Assembly: GCA_050486105.1 (NCBI GenBank)
Contig: JBJHCR010000151.1
Location: forward strand, 1 to 14,999
Direction: 5' to 3'
Source of the DNA: JAEXNA01 sp050486105
Lineage (GTDB): Bacteria; Vulcanimicrobiota; Xenobia; Xenobiales; JADMJV01
DNA length: 14,999 nt
Under the pieces are notes generated by a model. That model worked only from the letters and a program-made list of their open reading frames with translations. It had not been told where the DNA came from and ran no database searches. Positions 1 through 6,994 of the stretch are shown piece after piece. Each line of letters opens with the position of its first letter. Within the stretch, counting starts at the first letter, position 1. The position numbers were made by a program, and so were the translations under genes.

Positions 1-19
1 CCTTATTGGATGCGGGCTA

Positions 20-436
20 TCAAGCATTGAGAATTCGCGTTTGAGGAAGTTTCACTGAGGCCTTTTCAAAGGTCAGCAGGGCCCCCCCTTTCATCCTGTA
101 TTGTTGCGCGATCAATCGGTCGACCAATCCGGGTTTAGAAGACCCAGTGAGACTCTCTTTTATGACCATGGTGATCTCTTCAGAGGCCTCGATCTCGGGT
201 GAGTCGAGAAACCTCAACAGGACCGCCAACGCCTCTTTCTTCGGCACCTGGTAGTGTGAGTGAAGCGCGAAATAAGCTTCGACCACTACTAGGTCACAAA
301 CCAGGCATCGCCTACCCAAGGCCATCTCAGCATGGAGAACCTCTAAGGCCAGTCGGGCCTGGGATTCGGGCTGACCTGTCAGGAGTCTGAGGACCACAGA
401 GGTGTCCAACCCTAGCAGGTCAGGTTGGGCTGCCAA
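20..436 (-). CDS. PIN-domain ribonuclease toxin (VapC-like)
   Basis: Likely the toxin of a type II toxin-antitoxin pair; PIN-domain toxins of this class are metal-dependent RNases neutralised by their cognate antitoxin. Counting from the TTG at 436 (138 residues) the acidic PIN positions are visible: D11 in LGLDTSVVLRLL, E53 in VVVEAYFAL and D106 in GLVDRLIA. The fourth, usually Asp in a TFDK motif, is Glu124 in TFEKA. The gene overlaps the 3' end of the antitoxin gene by 17 bases, so translation is probably coupled. There is no ATG start. TTG codons occur at 511, 436 and 409; 436 gives the normal VapC length and has a purine-rich GGAAAAGAG just upstream, whereas 511 would add an unneeded 25 residues. 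The family call is firm; the start is not. The target RNA is unknown. Confidence 0.85.
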   Translation of the reverse strand: MAAQPDLLGLDTSVVLRLLTGQPESQARLALEVLHAEMALGRRCLVCDLVVVEAYFALHSHYQVPKKEALAVLLRFLDSPEIEASEEITMVIKESLTGSSKPGLVDRLIAQQYRMKGGALLTFEKASVKLPQTRILNA

Positions 437-677
437 AGCTCTTTTCCACGCTTTCGTCGATCCGCTGGAGGTCGTGGGACTTTCCTTCGGCGTAAGAAAG
501 AAGGGCCCCAAACCACGGTGGGGTATTGGTGTGCACGGGTTGCAAGCACCAGACCACCTGCCCGTCGATCTCTCGTCTGTCCAAATATAGGGAGTCTCCA
601 GGTTGTATATTGAGTTCCTGGCACAGAGCTTTAGGAAGAGTGGCCTGTCTTTTACTGGTGATTTTGATGTAGGTCAC
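420..677 (-). CDS. AbrB/SpoVT (MazE-like) family antitoxin
   Basis: An 85-residue protein with an N-terminal swapped-hairpin AbrB DNA-binding domain at about residues 1-48: the pattern YIKITSKRQATLPKALCQEL followed by NIQPGDSLYL is characteristic. The C-terminal tail, about residues 52-85 (WFGALLSYAEGKSHDL...), would be the toxin-binding part. The start is GTG at 677, with AAGGAG five bases upstream. Antitoxins of this type bind both the toxin and their own promoter; the inverted repeat just upstream (683-712) is a plausible operator. The gene lies 36 bases after the third gene of the BrxD/BrxHI operon on the same strand and overlaps the PIN toxin gene. Confidence 0.88.
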   Translation of the reverse strand: MTYIKITSKRQATLPKALCQELNIQPGDSLYLDRREIDGQVVWCLQPVHTNTPPWFGALLSYAEGKSHDLQRIDESVEKSFGSPT

Positions 678-682
678 GAGAT

Positions 683-712
683 CTCCTTACTCCTGAAGTA
701 TAAGGTAAGGAG
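683..712. promoter_or_regulatory. 8-bp inverted repeat, possible antitoxin operator / RBS-masking hairpin
   Basis: CTCCTTAC at 683-690 and GTAAGGAG at 705-712 are perfect inverted copies separated by 14 bases. On the minus strand the second arm contains the AAGGAG ribosome-binding site of the antitoxin gene, and the spacer contains the TATACT -10-like hexamer. It could be a DNA operator for the AbrB-type antitoxin, an RNA hairpin limiting antitoxin translation on operon read-through, or both. The repeat is directly visible; its function is inferred. Confidence 0.55.
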
Positions 713-725
713 TTCACCTCCACAA
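697..725 (-). promoter_or_regulatory. Putative sigma70-type promoter of the toxin-antitoxin pair
   Basis: On the minus strand TATACT (697-702) is one base from the -10 consensus, and TTGTGG (720-725) lies 17 bases upstream as a weak -35. The promoter overlaps the end of the preceding gene and the inverted repeat at 683-712, as expected for an autoregulated toxin-antitoxin promoter. It would allow expression independent of the upstream operon. Confidence 0.45.
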
Positions 726-1847
726 GCTCATCCTAAAGAGCCTGCCTTCTTCGCTTGAGCCGACTTCCTCTAGGGCAAAGCAGCCTGCTTCTTGCAGGCG
801 GGCACTCAGGCGCTCGATGAGTCCGGCGATGCGGCGGCTGCCGGTGTTCTGGGAGAGCTCTCGTTCGCTCAGGGTGCCGTAGCGCAGGAGAGCGGCGATG
901 AGCAGGCGCTCTTTGGCGTCCAGGGGTATGGGGGACTGGAAGCTGCGGGGGCTTCCGTCTAAGGTGGTGGCCTCCACCAGATCCTCTGTTGGGGGCATCT
1001 CTGCCTTCACTTGGTAGCGTTCTTCGATGGCCTCGGGGTGGAGGTAGAGCCATTCGCCATCAAGACTGCTCGACAAGCCCGGAGGGTAGGCTGCGGCAAA
1101 CAGCAATTCCAGTTGGCCCAGAGCCTGTCTCCATTGAGCCTTGTTTTTTCCAAGCTGAGCTTGAAGCGCGCTGGTCGCTTGGCGGTGTCCGCCTTGGGCC
1201 AAGAAGTCCAAGAACTCTCCTACTTGAGTCAGGCTTAATGGCCCACCGCCCTGGGCTCGGTGAGCGTTGCGGAATTTAGGGGAGGCGAGTAGGGCCTGGG
1301 CCAGTCCCACCCCGGCCGCAACTGAGACCTCATTTGGTGGTGGAGACTCGTCTTGGAGTTTTGGCCTGGGGGAGACCGAAACTCTGGGTGGCAACAACCG
1401 CTCTAGAGCATCGAGTTCCGGCGGAGGGTCGGTCCAAACCAGGATCAGGCCGTCGTTCTTCGGTGGACTCAGCCGTCCTCGGCTCAGCTTGCCGTGAAAA
1501 CTGAGGCTCAGGCCCTTGCCCTTGCGGCTCAACGAGCCCTCCAAGCGGTCTCGCCGGGGTAATCCTTCCAACAGGAGAGCCAGACGGCGCCCGGAGATCT
1601 CCACCCCGGTTCCCTGGAACTTCAGCAAGCGCCCCTTGCGGACCACCTTGAAGTTCGCCTGGGCTTGCTGCAGATAGGGAAGCAGAGCGGCCAGTGGCTC
1701 CGAGGAGGCGGCCTCGGCGACTGCGGAGGCTCCTTCGGAAATCGCTTGCGGCTCCGGCCTCTTCAAGGTCACCTGGAAGTTTTCCGTGGGCAGCTGAGGC
1801 AGCTCCCTGGTGCTGGTCTTTTTGGCTCTCTTTTTGGCGTTCTTCAT
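714..1847 (-). CDS. Uncharacterised BrxHI-associated protein with C-terminal winged-helix-like region
   Basis: I do not recognise this 377-residue protein as a named family. The first 45 residues are basic and low in complexity (MKNAKKRAKK...). Residues about 50-150 alternate short basic strands and look beta-rich. Residues about 155-175 are a Pro-rich linker. Residues about 200-275 are helical and end in EWLYLHPE, possibly a first winged helix. Residues about 308-377 fit a winged helix (LDAKERLLIAALLRYGTLSE..., then a recognition-like helix around RRIAGLIERLSARL). The ATG at 1847 overlaps the helicase stop codon (ATGA), so it is translationally coupled to brxHI and very probably works with the helicase and the BrxD ATPase, perhaps as a DNA-binding or adaptor subunit. 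No enzyme motif is visible. It does not look like TerB, PglZ or PglX. The gene itself is certain; the function is unknown. Confidence 0.85.
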   Translation of the reverse strand: MKNAKKRAKKTSTRELPQLPTENFQVTLKRPEPQAISEGASAVAEAASSEPLAALLPYLQQAQANFKVVRKGRLLKFQGTGVEISGRRLALLLEGLPRRDRLEGSLSRKGKGLSLSFHGKLSRGRLSPPKNDGLILVWTDPPPELDALERLLPPRVSVSPRPKLQDESPPPNEVSVAAGVGLAQALLASPKFRNAHRAQGGGPLSLTQVGEFLDFLAQGGHRQATSALQAQLGKNKAQWRQALGQLELLFAAAYPPGLSSSLDGEWLYLHPEAIEERYQVKAEMPPTEDLVEATTLDGSPRSFQSPIPLDAKERLLIAALLRYGTLSERELSQNTGSRRIAGLIERLSARLQEAGCFALEEVGSSEEGRLFRMSLWR

Positions 1848-4036
1848 AGGTTGCTCCCACAGCGTTCGAGGATTTTGGCCATTTTGAGTTCACCGAAGAT
1901 CATCTGAGTGGTCTCCAAGTCGTAATGTTGCTCAAAGCGGAGTTCTTGAGCCAAATGGGGAGGCAGCAGCTCCACGAATTTGTCCTCCACCGAGTCCGAA
2001 GGGGAGCGCTGTTCGTGCAGCTTGAGACCGGCTCGGAGAAAGTCCCGCAAGGGCTGGTCTTCGGTGGGAGCCTCGGCCAGTAGGCGCTGCCAGTCCGAGG
2101 TGGAGCATTTGAGTTTCACTTGGCGGGCATTGGAGGTGGCTTCGCAGCCCAGCCAGCCTCCCAGAACGGCAGCCACCGTCCGTCCCACGCGATGGCCGGC
2201 CCAAAGCTCAAGCCTCGAGCTTCGGGTGGAGTCGGACCCCGATTCGCTGGCCACCACCTGATCCGGATCCAGGTCTCGGCTTTCGGCCTGCAGTTCGCTC
2301 AGGCGTTCTGCCGCCTTGGGCCCCAGAAAGGGCAAGGGCTCTCCGCTTGAAAGCAGCTGCCTGGTGCAGCGGCTCAGGGCGAAGGATTCTTCGCTGGCGC
2401 TGCCACTCCAGCGAAAGGTGCGCCCTCCGGCCGAAGCAGTCACGGTGAGCACCTGCCCTCCCTCTTGCCAACGGGTGGCCTTCCAGGACTGACCCCCCAA
2501 CAAAAAGGCGCTGCCGGTCTCGGCCAACTGCCGCGCCACTCCTAGGTCCAAGGTGCCGATGGGGCGACCGTCGCTCGTTTGCACCGAGGCCGAGGCTCCG
2601 CCCTGGAAAACCGAGAGCAGTTCCAGAAAATGGGAGCGTCCGAAGCGTTTCTCGGTGCGCTCGCCCAGGTGCAGGCGTCCGCTGCTGGAAACCAGCCAGC
2701 CCTCGGCTAACAAGTGCTCCAGAAGGTGGGCTTTTTCGCTCTCGGAGATCCCAGCGAAGCAGGGGGCGGGGCCGAGCTGCTGCCAAAGGCGATCGGGGGC
2801 CAGGGCTCCTTCTCGCAACACCTGCATAAGCATCTGCTGTACCAACACCGGGAAGGCTCGAGCCCTGGGTTGGACCGGCTCTACCTCACCGGCCAAGGCC
2901 AGCTTCACCAGGGCGCAGGCCCTCAAAAACGACTCCGAGCGGTCGGTGATGAAGAGCATATGGGCCACGCTGTCCTCTCGTCTTCCGGCCCGCCCGAAGC
3001 GCTGCAAGAAGGCCGACACCGTGGAGGGGGCGTCCAGTTGGAAAACCCTGTCCACGTCACCGACGTCCAGGCCTAGTTCCAGGGTGGAGGTGCAGACGAT
3101 GAGTTGGGGGCGGCGGCTCTGGGTCCCCTGTTGGCGAAAAACCGACTCGCTCTGCTCGCGCTGATCCTGGCTGAGACTGCTGTGGTGGGCGTGGGCTTCC
3201 ACTCCCTGGGCCTCCAGCAGGGAGCGCATGTCTTCGGCTTGGCGACGGGAGTCCACGAAGAGCAGGCTCTTAGGCGACCGAGCCATGAGCGCGCCCAAGC
3301 AGCGTGCTCGGGCCTCGGGCTCGTCTCCCACCGGGTGGATCTCTAGCAGGCGCCGCTTCTTGGCCGAACCATCAGAGTTGGGGTCCACCAAATTCTGCCG
3401 GCATCCGCGTTCCCCCGACAGCCAATGCAGCAGGTCCTGGGGATTGCCCACGGTGGCCGACAGCCCAACCCGCTGAACCGGCTTGGGAGCCCATCGGTCC
3501 AGTTGGGTCAGCAAAGCGATCAGTTGGTCCCCCCGAGCCTCTCCGCAGAAGGCGTGCACCTCGTCCACCACGATGGTGTTCAAGCCGGAGAACAAGGTGG
3601 TGAGATCCAGTCCGCGCCGACTGAGCAGGACTTGCAAGCTCTCGGGGGTGGTCAGCAGCACCGCCTTAGGGTCCTTGAGAAAAGCCTTGCGCTTGCTCTG
3701 GGACACCTCTCCGTGCCAGGCGAAGGCCTCCCGACCGACCAATTGAGCCAGGCTCTGCAGGCGGGGGAGGAGGTTGTTGATCAGAGCTTTCAGGGGGCAG
3801 AGATAGATGATGTTGGGGGCGGACGCTTGGCTGCTGCTGCTCAAGCGATCCAAAAGCGGCAGCAGGGCCGCCTCGGTCTTGCCGCCGGCCGTGGGGGCCA
3901 GGATCACCGCGTCGTCCCCCCGCAATAGGGGAGGAATGGACTGTTCTTGCACCGGGCGCAAGCTGCGCCAACCCAGAGTGGTGACCACCGCCTGCTGGGT
4001 GCGGGGACTCAAGGAGAAGAAGGCCGATTTGCTCAC
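1844..4036 (-). CDS. brxHI: BrxHI-type (Lhr-like) superfamily II DEAD/DEAH-box helicase
   Basis: A 730-residue ATP-dependent SF2 helicase of the BrxHI/Lhr-like type, which in BREX systems accompanies BrxD. The motif set is complete: a Q-motif-like region at RPVQEQSI (about 27-34), motif I APTAGGKT (47-54), Ia PLKAL (81-85), TTPESL (129-134), motif II DEVH (158-161), motif III SAT (193-195), motif IV LLFVDSRR (258-265), motif V around STLELGLDVGDV (317-328) and motif VI QRFGRAGR (345-352). The C-terminal half, about 400-730, is the long accessory region typical of these helicases. The GTG at 4036 is chosen because it overlaps the brxD stop codon (GTGA) and the protein then begins at the conserved helicase region; an upstream in-frame start at 4111 would run into brxD. 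The gene ends in an ATGA overlap with the next gene. Its nucleic-acid substrate and direction are not evident. Confidence 0.93.
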   Translation of the reverse strand: MSKSAFFSLSPRTQQAVVTTLGWRSLRPVQEQSIPPLLRGDDAVILAPTAGGKTEAALLPLLDRLSSSSQASAPNIIYLCPLKALINNLLPRLQSLAQLVGREAFAWHGEVSQSKRKAFLKDPKAVLLTTPESLQVLLSRRGLDLTTLFSGLNTIVVDEVHAFCGEARGDQLIALLTQLDRWAPKPVQRVGLSATVGNPQDLLHWLSGERGCRQNLVDPNSDGSAKKRRLLEIHPVGDEPEARARCLGALMARSPKSLLFVDSRRQAEDMRSLLEAQGVEAHAHHSSLSQDQREQSESVFRQQGTQSRRPQLIVCTSTLELGLDVGDVDRVFQLDAPSTVSAFLQRFGRAGRREDSVAHMLFITDRSESFLRACALVKLALAGEVEPVQPRARAFPVLVQQMLMQVLREGALAPDRLWQQLGPAPCFAGISESEKAHLLEHLLAEGWLVSSSGRLHLGERTEKRFGRSHFLELLSVFQGGASASVQTSDGRPIGTLDLGVARQLAETGSAFLLGGQSWKATRWQEGGQVLTVTASAGGRTFRWSGSASEESFALSRCTRQLLSSGEPLPFLGPKAAERLSELQAESRDLDPDQVVASESGSDSTRSSRLELWAGHRVGRTVAAVLGGWLGCEATSNARQVKLKCSTSDWQRLLAEAPTEDQPLRDFLRAGLKLHEQRSPSDSVEDKFVELLPPHLAQELRFEQHYDLETTQMIFGELKMAKILERCGSNL

Positions 4037-5445
4037 AGAGTGATCTCTTGGGCCGGATCCCAAAAGGCGCGCTCTTGGTCGGTGAGCTCGGCGGCTTCGG
4101 GCGGGGTCCAACCGCGCTGCTGCAGGAAGTCAAGCGCTACGAAGTCGGGGTGCTGATCGGCTCGGTCCAACAGATCCACCCAGCGCCTTAAGAACAGCCT
4201 GGGGATGACTTCGATGTGTCCTCCGAAGCCACAGGTCATGGCTTGAGTCAAGACCTCGATCACCTGGTCGGAAACCTTGGCCGAGAGATCTTCCTGGGAG
4301 GGGTAGAGGGCTCGGACCTTGCGAGCCACTTGGGCCAAACGGGTTTGGTCGAAAGCCTTCAAGCGGATCTGAGGCTGCCGCAGATTGTCTTCGATGTGCT
4401 CATCGAAGGTCACCTTGAGGCGATCGTGGAGAGGGGGCAGAGCCGGCACCCCTTGGGGCGATTCGAAAAAATCCGGGGTGCCGGTGAACAGCAGATACAG
4501 GCCCGGGAATTCGTGGCGGTCGCAGGCGTCCACCAACTGCCTCAGCACTTCCAAAGAGCGCATTCGCTCGGGTCGGCGCAGGCGAAGAACCGTTTCCACC
4601 TCGTCGATGATCACCACTAGGCCGGTGGGGCTGGCCGAACTGCTGCGGATCACCTCTAGGAGGCCCCGCAAAAAAGCGAAGGCATCCCGATCTTCGAGCT
4701 TGCCGGTGACCCCGGCGGTCCTTTTCATGGATGCCGCCACCTTGTCTTCTCCGGACATCCAGTCCAAGAGGGCGGTCGCCTGCTGGTAGTCTCCCGAGAG
4801 CTGTGCCTGGTGGTAGGCCTTCAGACAGGCGGCCAGACGACCGGACTGGTCCCCCAGGGCCAAGAGTTCTCGATCGACGAGCTTGGAGACCTCGGGACCA
4901 AAGTTCTCGTCGTCCTCATCCAAGCCGTGCAGCTCCACCACCTTTTCTTCTAAGCGATAGAGCCAGCGGTCCAGCACCCCTCGAAACTGGCCTCCGGTCT
5001 GCCGGGGACTTCGGGACAGCCCTTCGCAGATGCGACGATACAAGCTCACCGGGCGATACAGGGGAGTGTCGGCCGCCGAGATCACCACCTTGGAAAACAG
5101 GAGGCCCAGGTCGGCGGCCCGAGAAGCGACCAAAGAACTCAAGAAGGTTTTCCCGGCCCCGTAGTCCCCCCTCAAAAATTTGTAGCCGCTACGCCCCTGC
5201 AAGCTCAGGCGCAGCCCCTCTTCGATGGCTCCAAGTTGGGGCTCCAATCCCACGGCGATCTCCTCGGTTCCCAGATCTGGAACCGTCCCGCTGCGCAAGG
5301 CGTTCAACAACGCCCAGCGCCCGGATTCATCTAGACGACTGACGGCCGCTGAGGAAGGCTTCGTCTCAGACTTAGTGGGAGAGGGCTTCGAGGAGGAGGA
5401 CTTGGACTTGGCCCGACTGGGCTTCTTCACGGTGGTGCTGCTCAT
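4033..5445 (-). CDS. brxD: BREX-associated P-loop ATPase BrxD (DUF2791 family)
   Basis: A 470-residue AAA+/STAND-like ATPase matching the BrxD pattern throughout: an N-terminal segment RWALLNALRSGTVP with AVGLEPQL, Walker A GDYGAGKT (93-100), the family signature ISAADTPLYRPVSLYRR (122-138), GLLEVIR, Walker B LVVIIDEVET (276-285), LRQLVDACDR, a sensor-like LYLLFTGTPDFFESPQGV (317-333) and PPLHDRLKV (337-345). BrxD occurs with the helicase BrxHI in type 2 and some other BREX phage-defence systems; its exact role is not established. An odd feature is a Ser/Lys/Pro-rich tail over residues 1-35 that looks disordered. The ATG at 5445 is used although no good ribosome-binding site precedes it, so the true start could lie near residue 36. 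It is the first gene of a three-gene overlapping operon, transcribed divergently from the gene at 5597. Confidence 0.92.
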   Translation of the reverse strand: MSSTTVKKPSRAKSKSSSSKPSPTKSETKPSSAAVSRLDESGRWALLNALRSGTVPDLGTEEIAVGLEPQLGAIEEGLRLSLQGRSGYKFLRGDYGAGKTFLSSLVASRAADLGLLFSKVVISAADTPLYRPVSLYRRICEGLSRSPRQTGGQFRGVLDRWLYRLEEKVVELHGLDEDDENFGPEVSKLVDRELLALGDQSGRLAACLKAYHQAQLSGDYQQATALLDWMSGEDKVAASMKRTAGVTGKLEDRDAFAFLRGLLEVIRSSSASPTGLVVIIDEVETVLRLRRPERMRSLEVLRQLVDACDRHEFPGLYLLFTGTPDFFESPQGVPALPPLHDRLKVTFDEHIEDNLRQPQIRLKAFDQTRLAQVARKVRALYPSQEDLSAKVSDQVIEVLTQAMTCGFGGHIEVIPRLFLRRWVDLLDRADQHPDFVALDFLQQRGWTPPEAAELTDQERAFWDPAQEITL

Positions 5446-5596
5446 GTTGAAAATATTTCTACATCAGTGAGAGATTTACTTTCGAGCAGGTGTTCGATTT
5501 TTTCTTGCCATGGGATGTGGCAAGTCTAGAGGGAAATCCCGGTAGTCCTACCAAGTCTTTGAGGCATCAAGGTAGGAATTTGGGAAGGCAGGAGCA
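5446..5596. promoter_or_regulatory. Divergent intergenic region with two short hairpins
   Basis: This gap must hold the promoters of both the brxD operon (leftward) and the TAXI gene (rightward); I find no convincing -35/-10 pair for either. GGTAG-TC-CTACC at 5541-5552 is a tight palindrome. TCCTACC (5546-5552) can instead pair with GGTAGGA (5571-5577), enclosing a smaller CTTTGA/TCAAGG stem. The two pairings exclude each other, so this could be an operator or a switching RNA leader for the rightward gene. Function is inferred only. Confidence 0.3.
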
Positions 5597-6862
5597 TTGA
5601 GTCGGGCGCAACTGAGACTGAAGTGGGAGTGGCTCAAGGTTTACCTGCCGGGTATCTTATTGGGTCTGGCAGCACTGGTCATCGCTTGGCAGTACGCCAG
5701 GCCGGCTCCTCCCGATTCGATTCGCTTAGCAGTGGGGCCGACGGACAGCAGCTATTACTGGCTTGGCCAACGATATCAAGAACTTCTCAAGGAGCAGGGC
5801 TTGGGCGTCGAGTTAGTGGAGAGCAGGGGCTCACACCAGAACCTAGAGATGATCCGGGACGGAATGGCTGATGTGGCTTTCGTGCAGAGCGGGGTGACTT
5901 TAGGTAGAGAACAGTCGCAAGGCTTCTATTTTCTGGGTAGCCTTTTTCCAGAGCCCCTTTGGATTTTTGCGCGAGACATGCAACCGAGAGAGCAACTTTT
6001 GGACCTTGAAGGTAAGAACTTGGGAATAGGTCCAGAAGGCTCGGCGACGCACTTTCTAGCCGGTTCTCTCCTATCTGGGATGGGACTTCAAGAATCCAAT
6101 GAGTTGATCGAGGATAATGAGCCTGAATCCCTGCGCTCCGGAGACATCGATTATCTGTTCCTGGTGGCCTCTCCCAATTCTCCTCACCTGAGAGCCTTGC
6201 TTGAAGATCCGACACTCCAGTTGATCAGTCTCCGTCGGGCTCCCGGAATTCTCAGACATTTCGAGTCTATGTCCCAAGTTACTCTGCAGGAAGGCTCCGT
6301 AGATCTGGCGGCCAATTTGCCTTCACAAAGAACCGAGCTTCTGGCTTCCACCGCGACTTTGGTAGTGGGCGAAGGCTTCCATCCCGCTCTCACCGGTGTG
6401 CTCTTAGGCGTCGCAAGCCGGGTGCATGGACAGCCCGGAGCCTTGGAGGAGCGTGGACAGTTTCCCAATGGAGAGCATGGGTCTTTTCCGTTGACCCGAG
6501 AGGCTGAGCATTTCCATCACCATGGCCCAGGCTTCTTGCAAGGAAGACTGCCCTATAAGTTGGCGGCAACCTTAGAGCGATTGATGATCTTGCTCTTGCC
6601 TTTGCTCACCGTCATTTTGCCGTTAGCTAAGATCTTGCCCGCGCTCTACACTTGGCGTTTGGACAGCAGGATCCATAAGCCCTATAAGGAGCTTTTGAAA
6701 CTGGAGAGCCAGGTGGGGGAAGCCGGTTTCACCGAGGAGCTTGAAAGGGTCGAGTCCGAGGCCAGAATGCTGGCCGATATGCCCGCTTCCTACGGAGCCC
6801 AGGTGCAAAACCTTCTCCTTCACATCGAGCGACTAAAGCGCAGGCACCAAGACAACATTTAG
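5597..6862 (+). CDS. TAXI-family TRAP-type solute-binding protein, membrane-anchored
   Basis: A 421-residue protein of the TAXI (TRAP-associated extracytoplasmic immunogenic) solute-binding family. It has an N-terminal signal/anchor at about 15-32. The ligand-binding fold follows: SIRLAVGPTDSSYYWLG at 41-57 is the usual opening beta strand and glycine loop, MADVAFVQSGVT at 90-101, and LDLEGKNLGIGPEGSATHF at 135-153. A second hydrophobic helix at about 328-350 follows the GPGFLQGRLPYKLA segment typical of long TAXI proteins, then a charged, probably cytoplasmic helical tail. The start is TTG at 5597, with GGAAGG eight bases upstream; no ATG fits. No TRAP permease is adjacent, so partner and ligand are unknown. 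Long anchored versions like this are often found alone and may sense rather than import. The family call is firm. Confidence 0.88.
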   Translation: MSRAQLRLKWEWLKVYLPGILLGLAALVIAWQYARPAPPDSIRLAVGPTDSSYYWLGQRYQELLKEQGLGVELVESRGSHQNLEMIRDGMADVAFVQSGVTLGREQSQGFYFLGSLFPEPLWIFARDMQPREQLLDLEGKNLGIGPEGSATHFLAGSLLSGMGLQESNELIEDNEPESLRSGDIDYLFLVASPNSPHLRALLEDPTLQLISLRRAPGILRHFESMSQVTLQEGSVDLAANLPSQRTELLASTATLVVGEGFHPALTGVLLGVASRVHGQPGALEERGQFPNGEHGSFPLTREAEHFHHHGPGFLQGRLPYKLAATLERLMILLLPLLTVILPLAKILPALYTWRLDSRIHKPYKELLKLESQVGEAGFTEELERVESEARMLADMPASYGAQVQNLLLHIERLKRRHQDNI

Positions 6863-6994
6863 GGTCAATCCTGGTGCTCCGGCGCTTCTTGACCGAAACC
6901 GGAGAGCCAAAATCTCGAGCAGGACTTCAAATCTTCTTTTAGAACGCAGAATTTCGAACAGAAAGTTTTACTGATCACCAAGGGGGGTGTACCA
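6863..6994. other. Intergenic spacer with a CTCCGG/CCGGAG hairpin
   Basis: CTCCGG (6877-6882) and CCGGAG (6899-6904) form a 6-bp stem with a 16-base loop, 14 bases after the TAXI stop codon. No T-run follows on either strand, so I do not call it an intrinsic terminator; it may be an mRNA 3'-end or Rho-linked structure. The rest holds the leader of the next gene, with AGGGGGGTG about six bases before its ATG. Confidence 0.3.

Noticed and set aside
2208..3928. Several long open frames inside the helicase gene on both strands
   Set aside because: They are high-GC shadow frames; the helicase frame carries all SF2 motifs in order, so the others are not genes.
6877..6904. Intrinsic terminator after the TAXI gene
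   Set aside because: The CTCCGG/CCGGAG stem is real, but no T-run follows on either strand.
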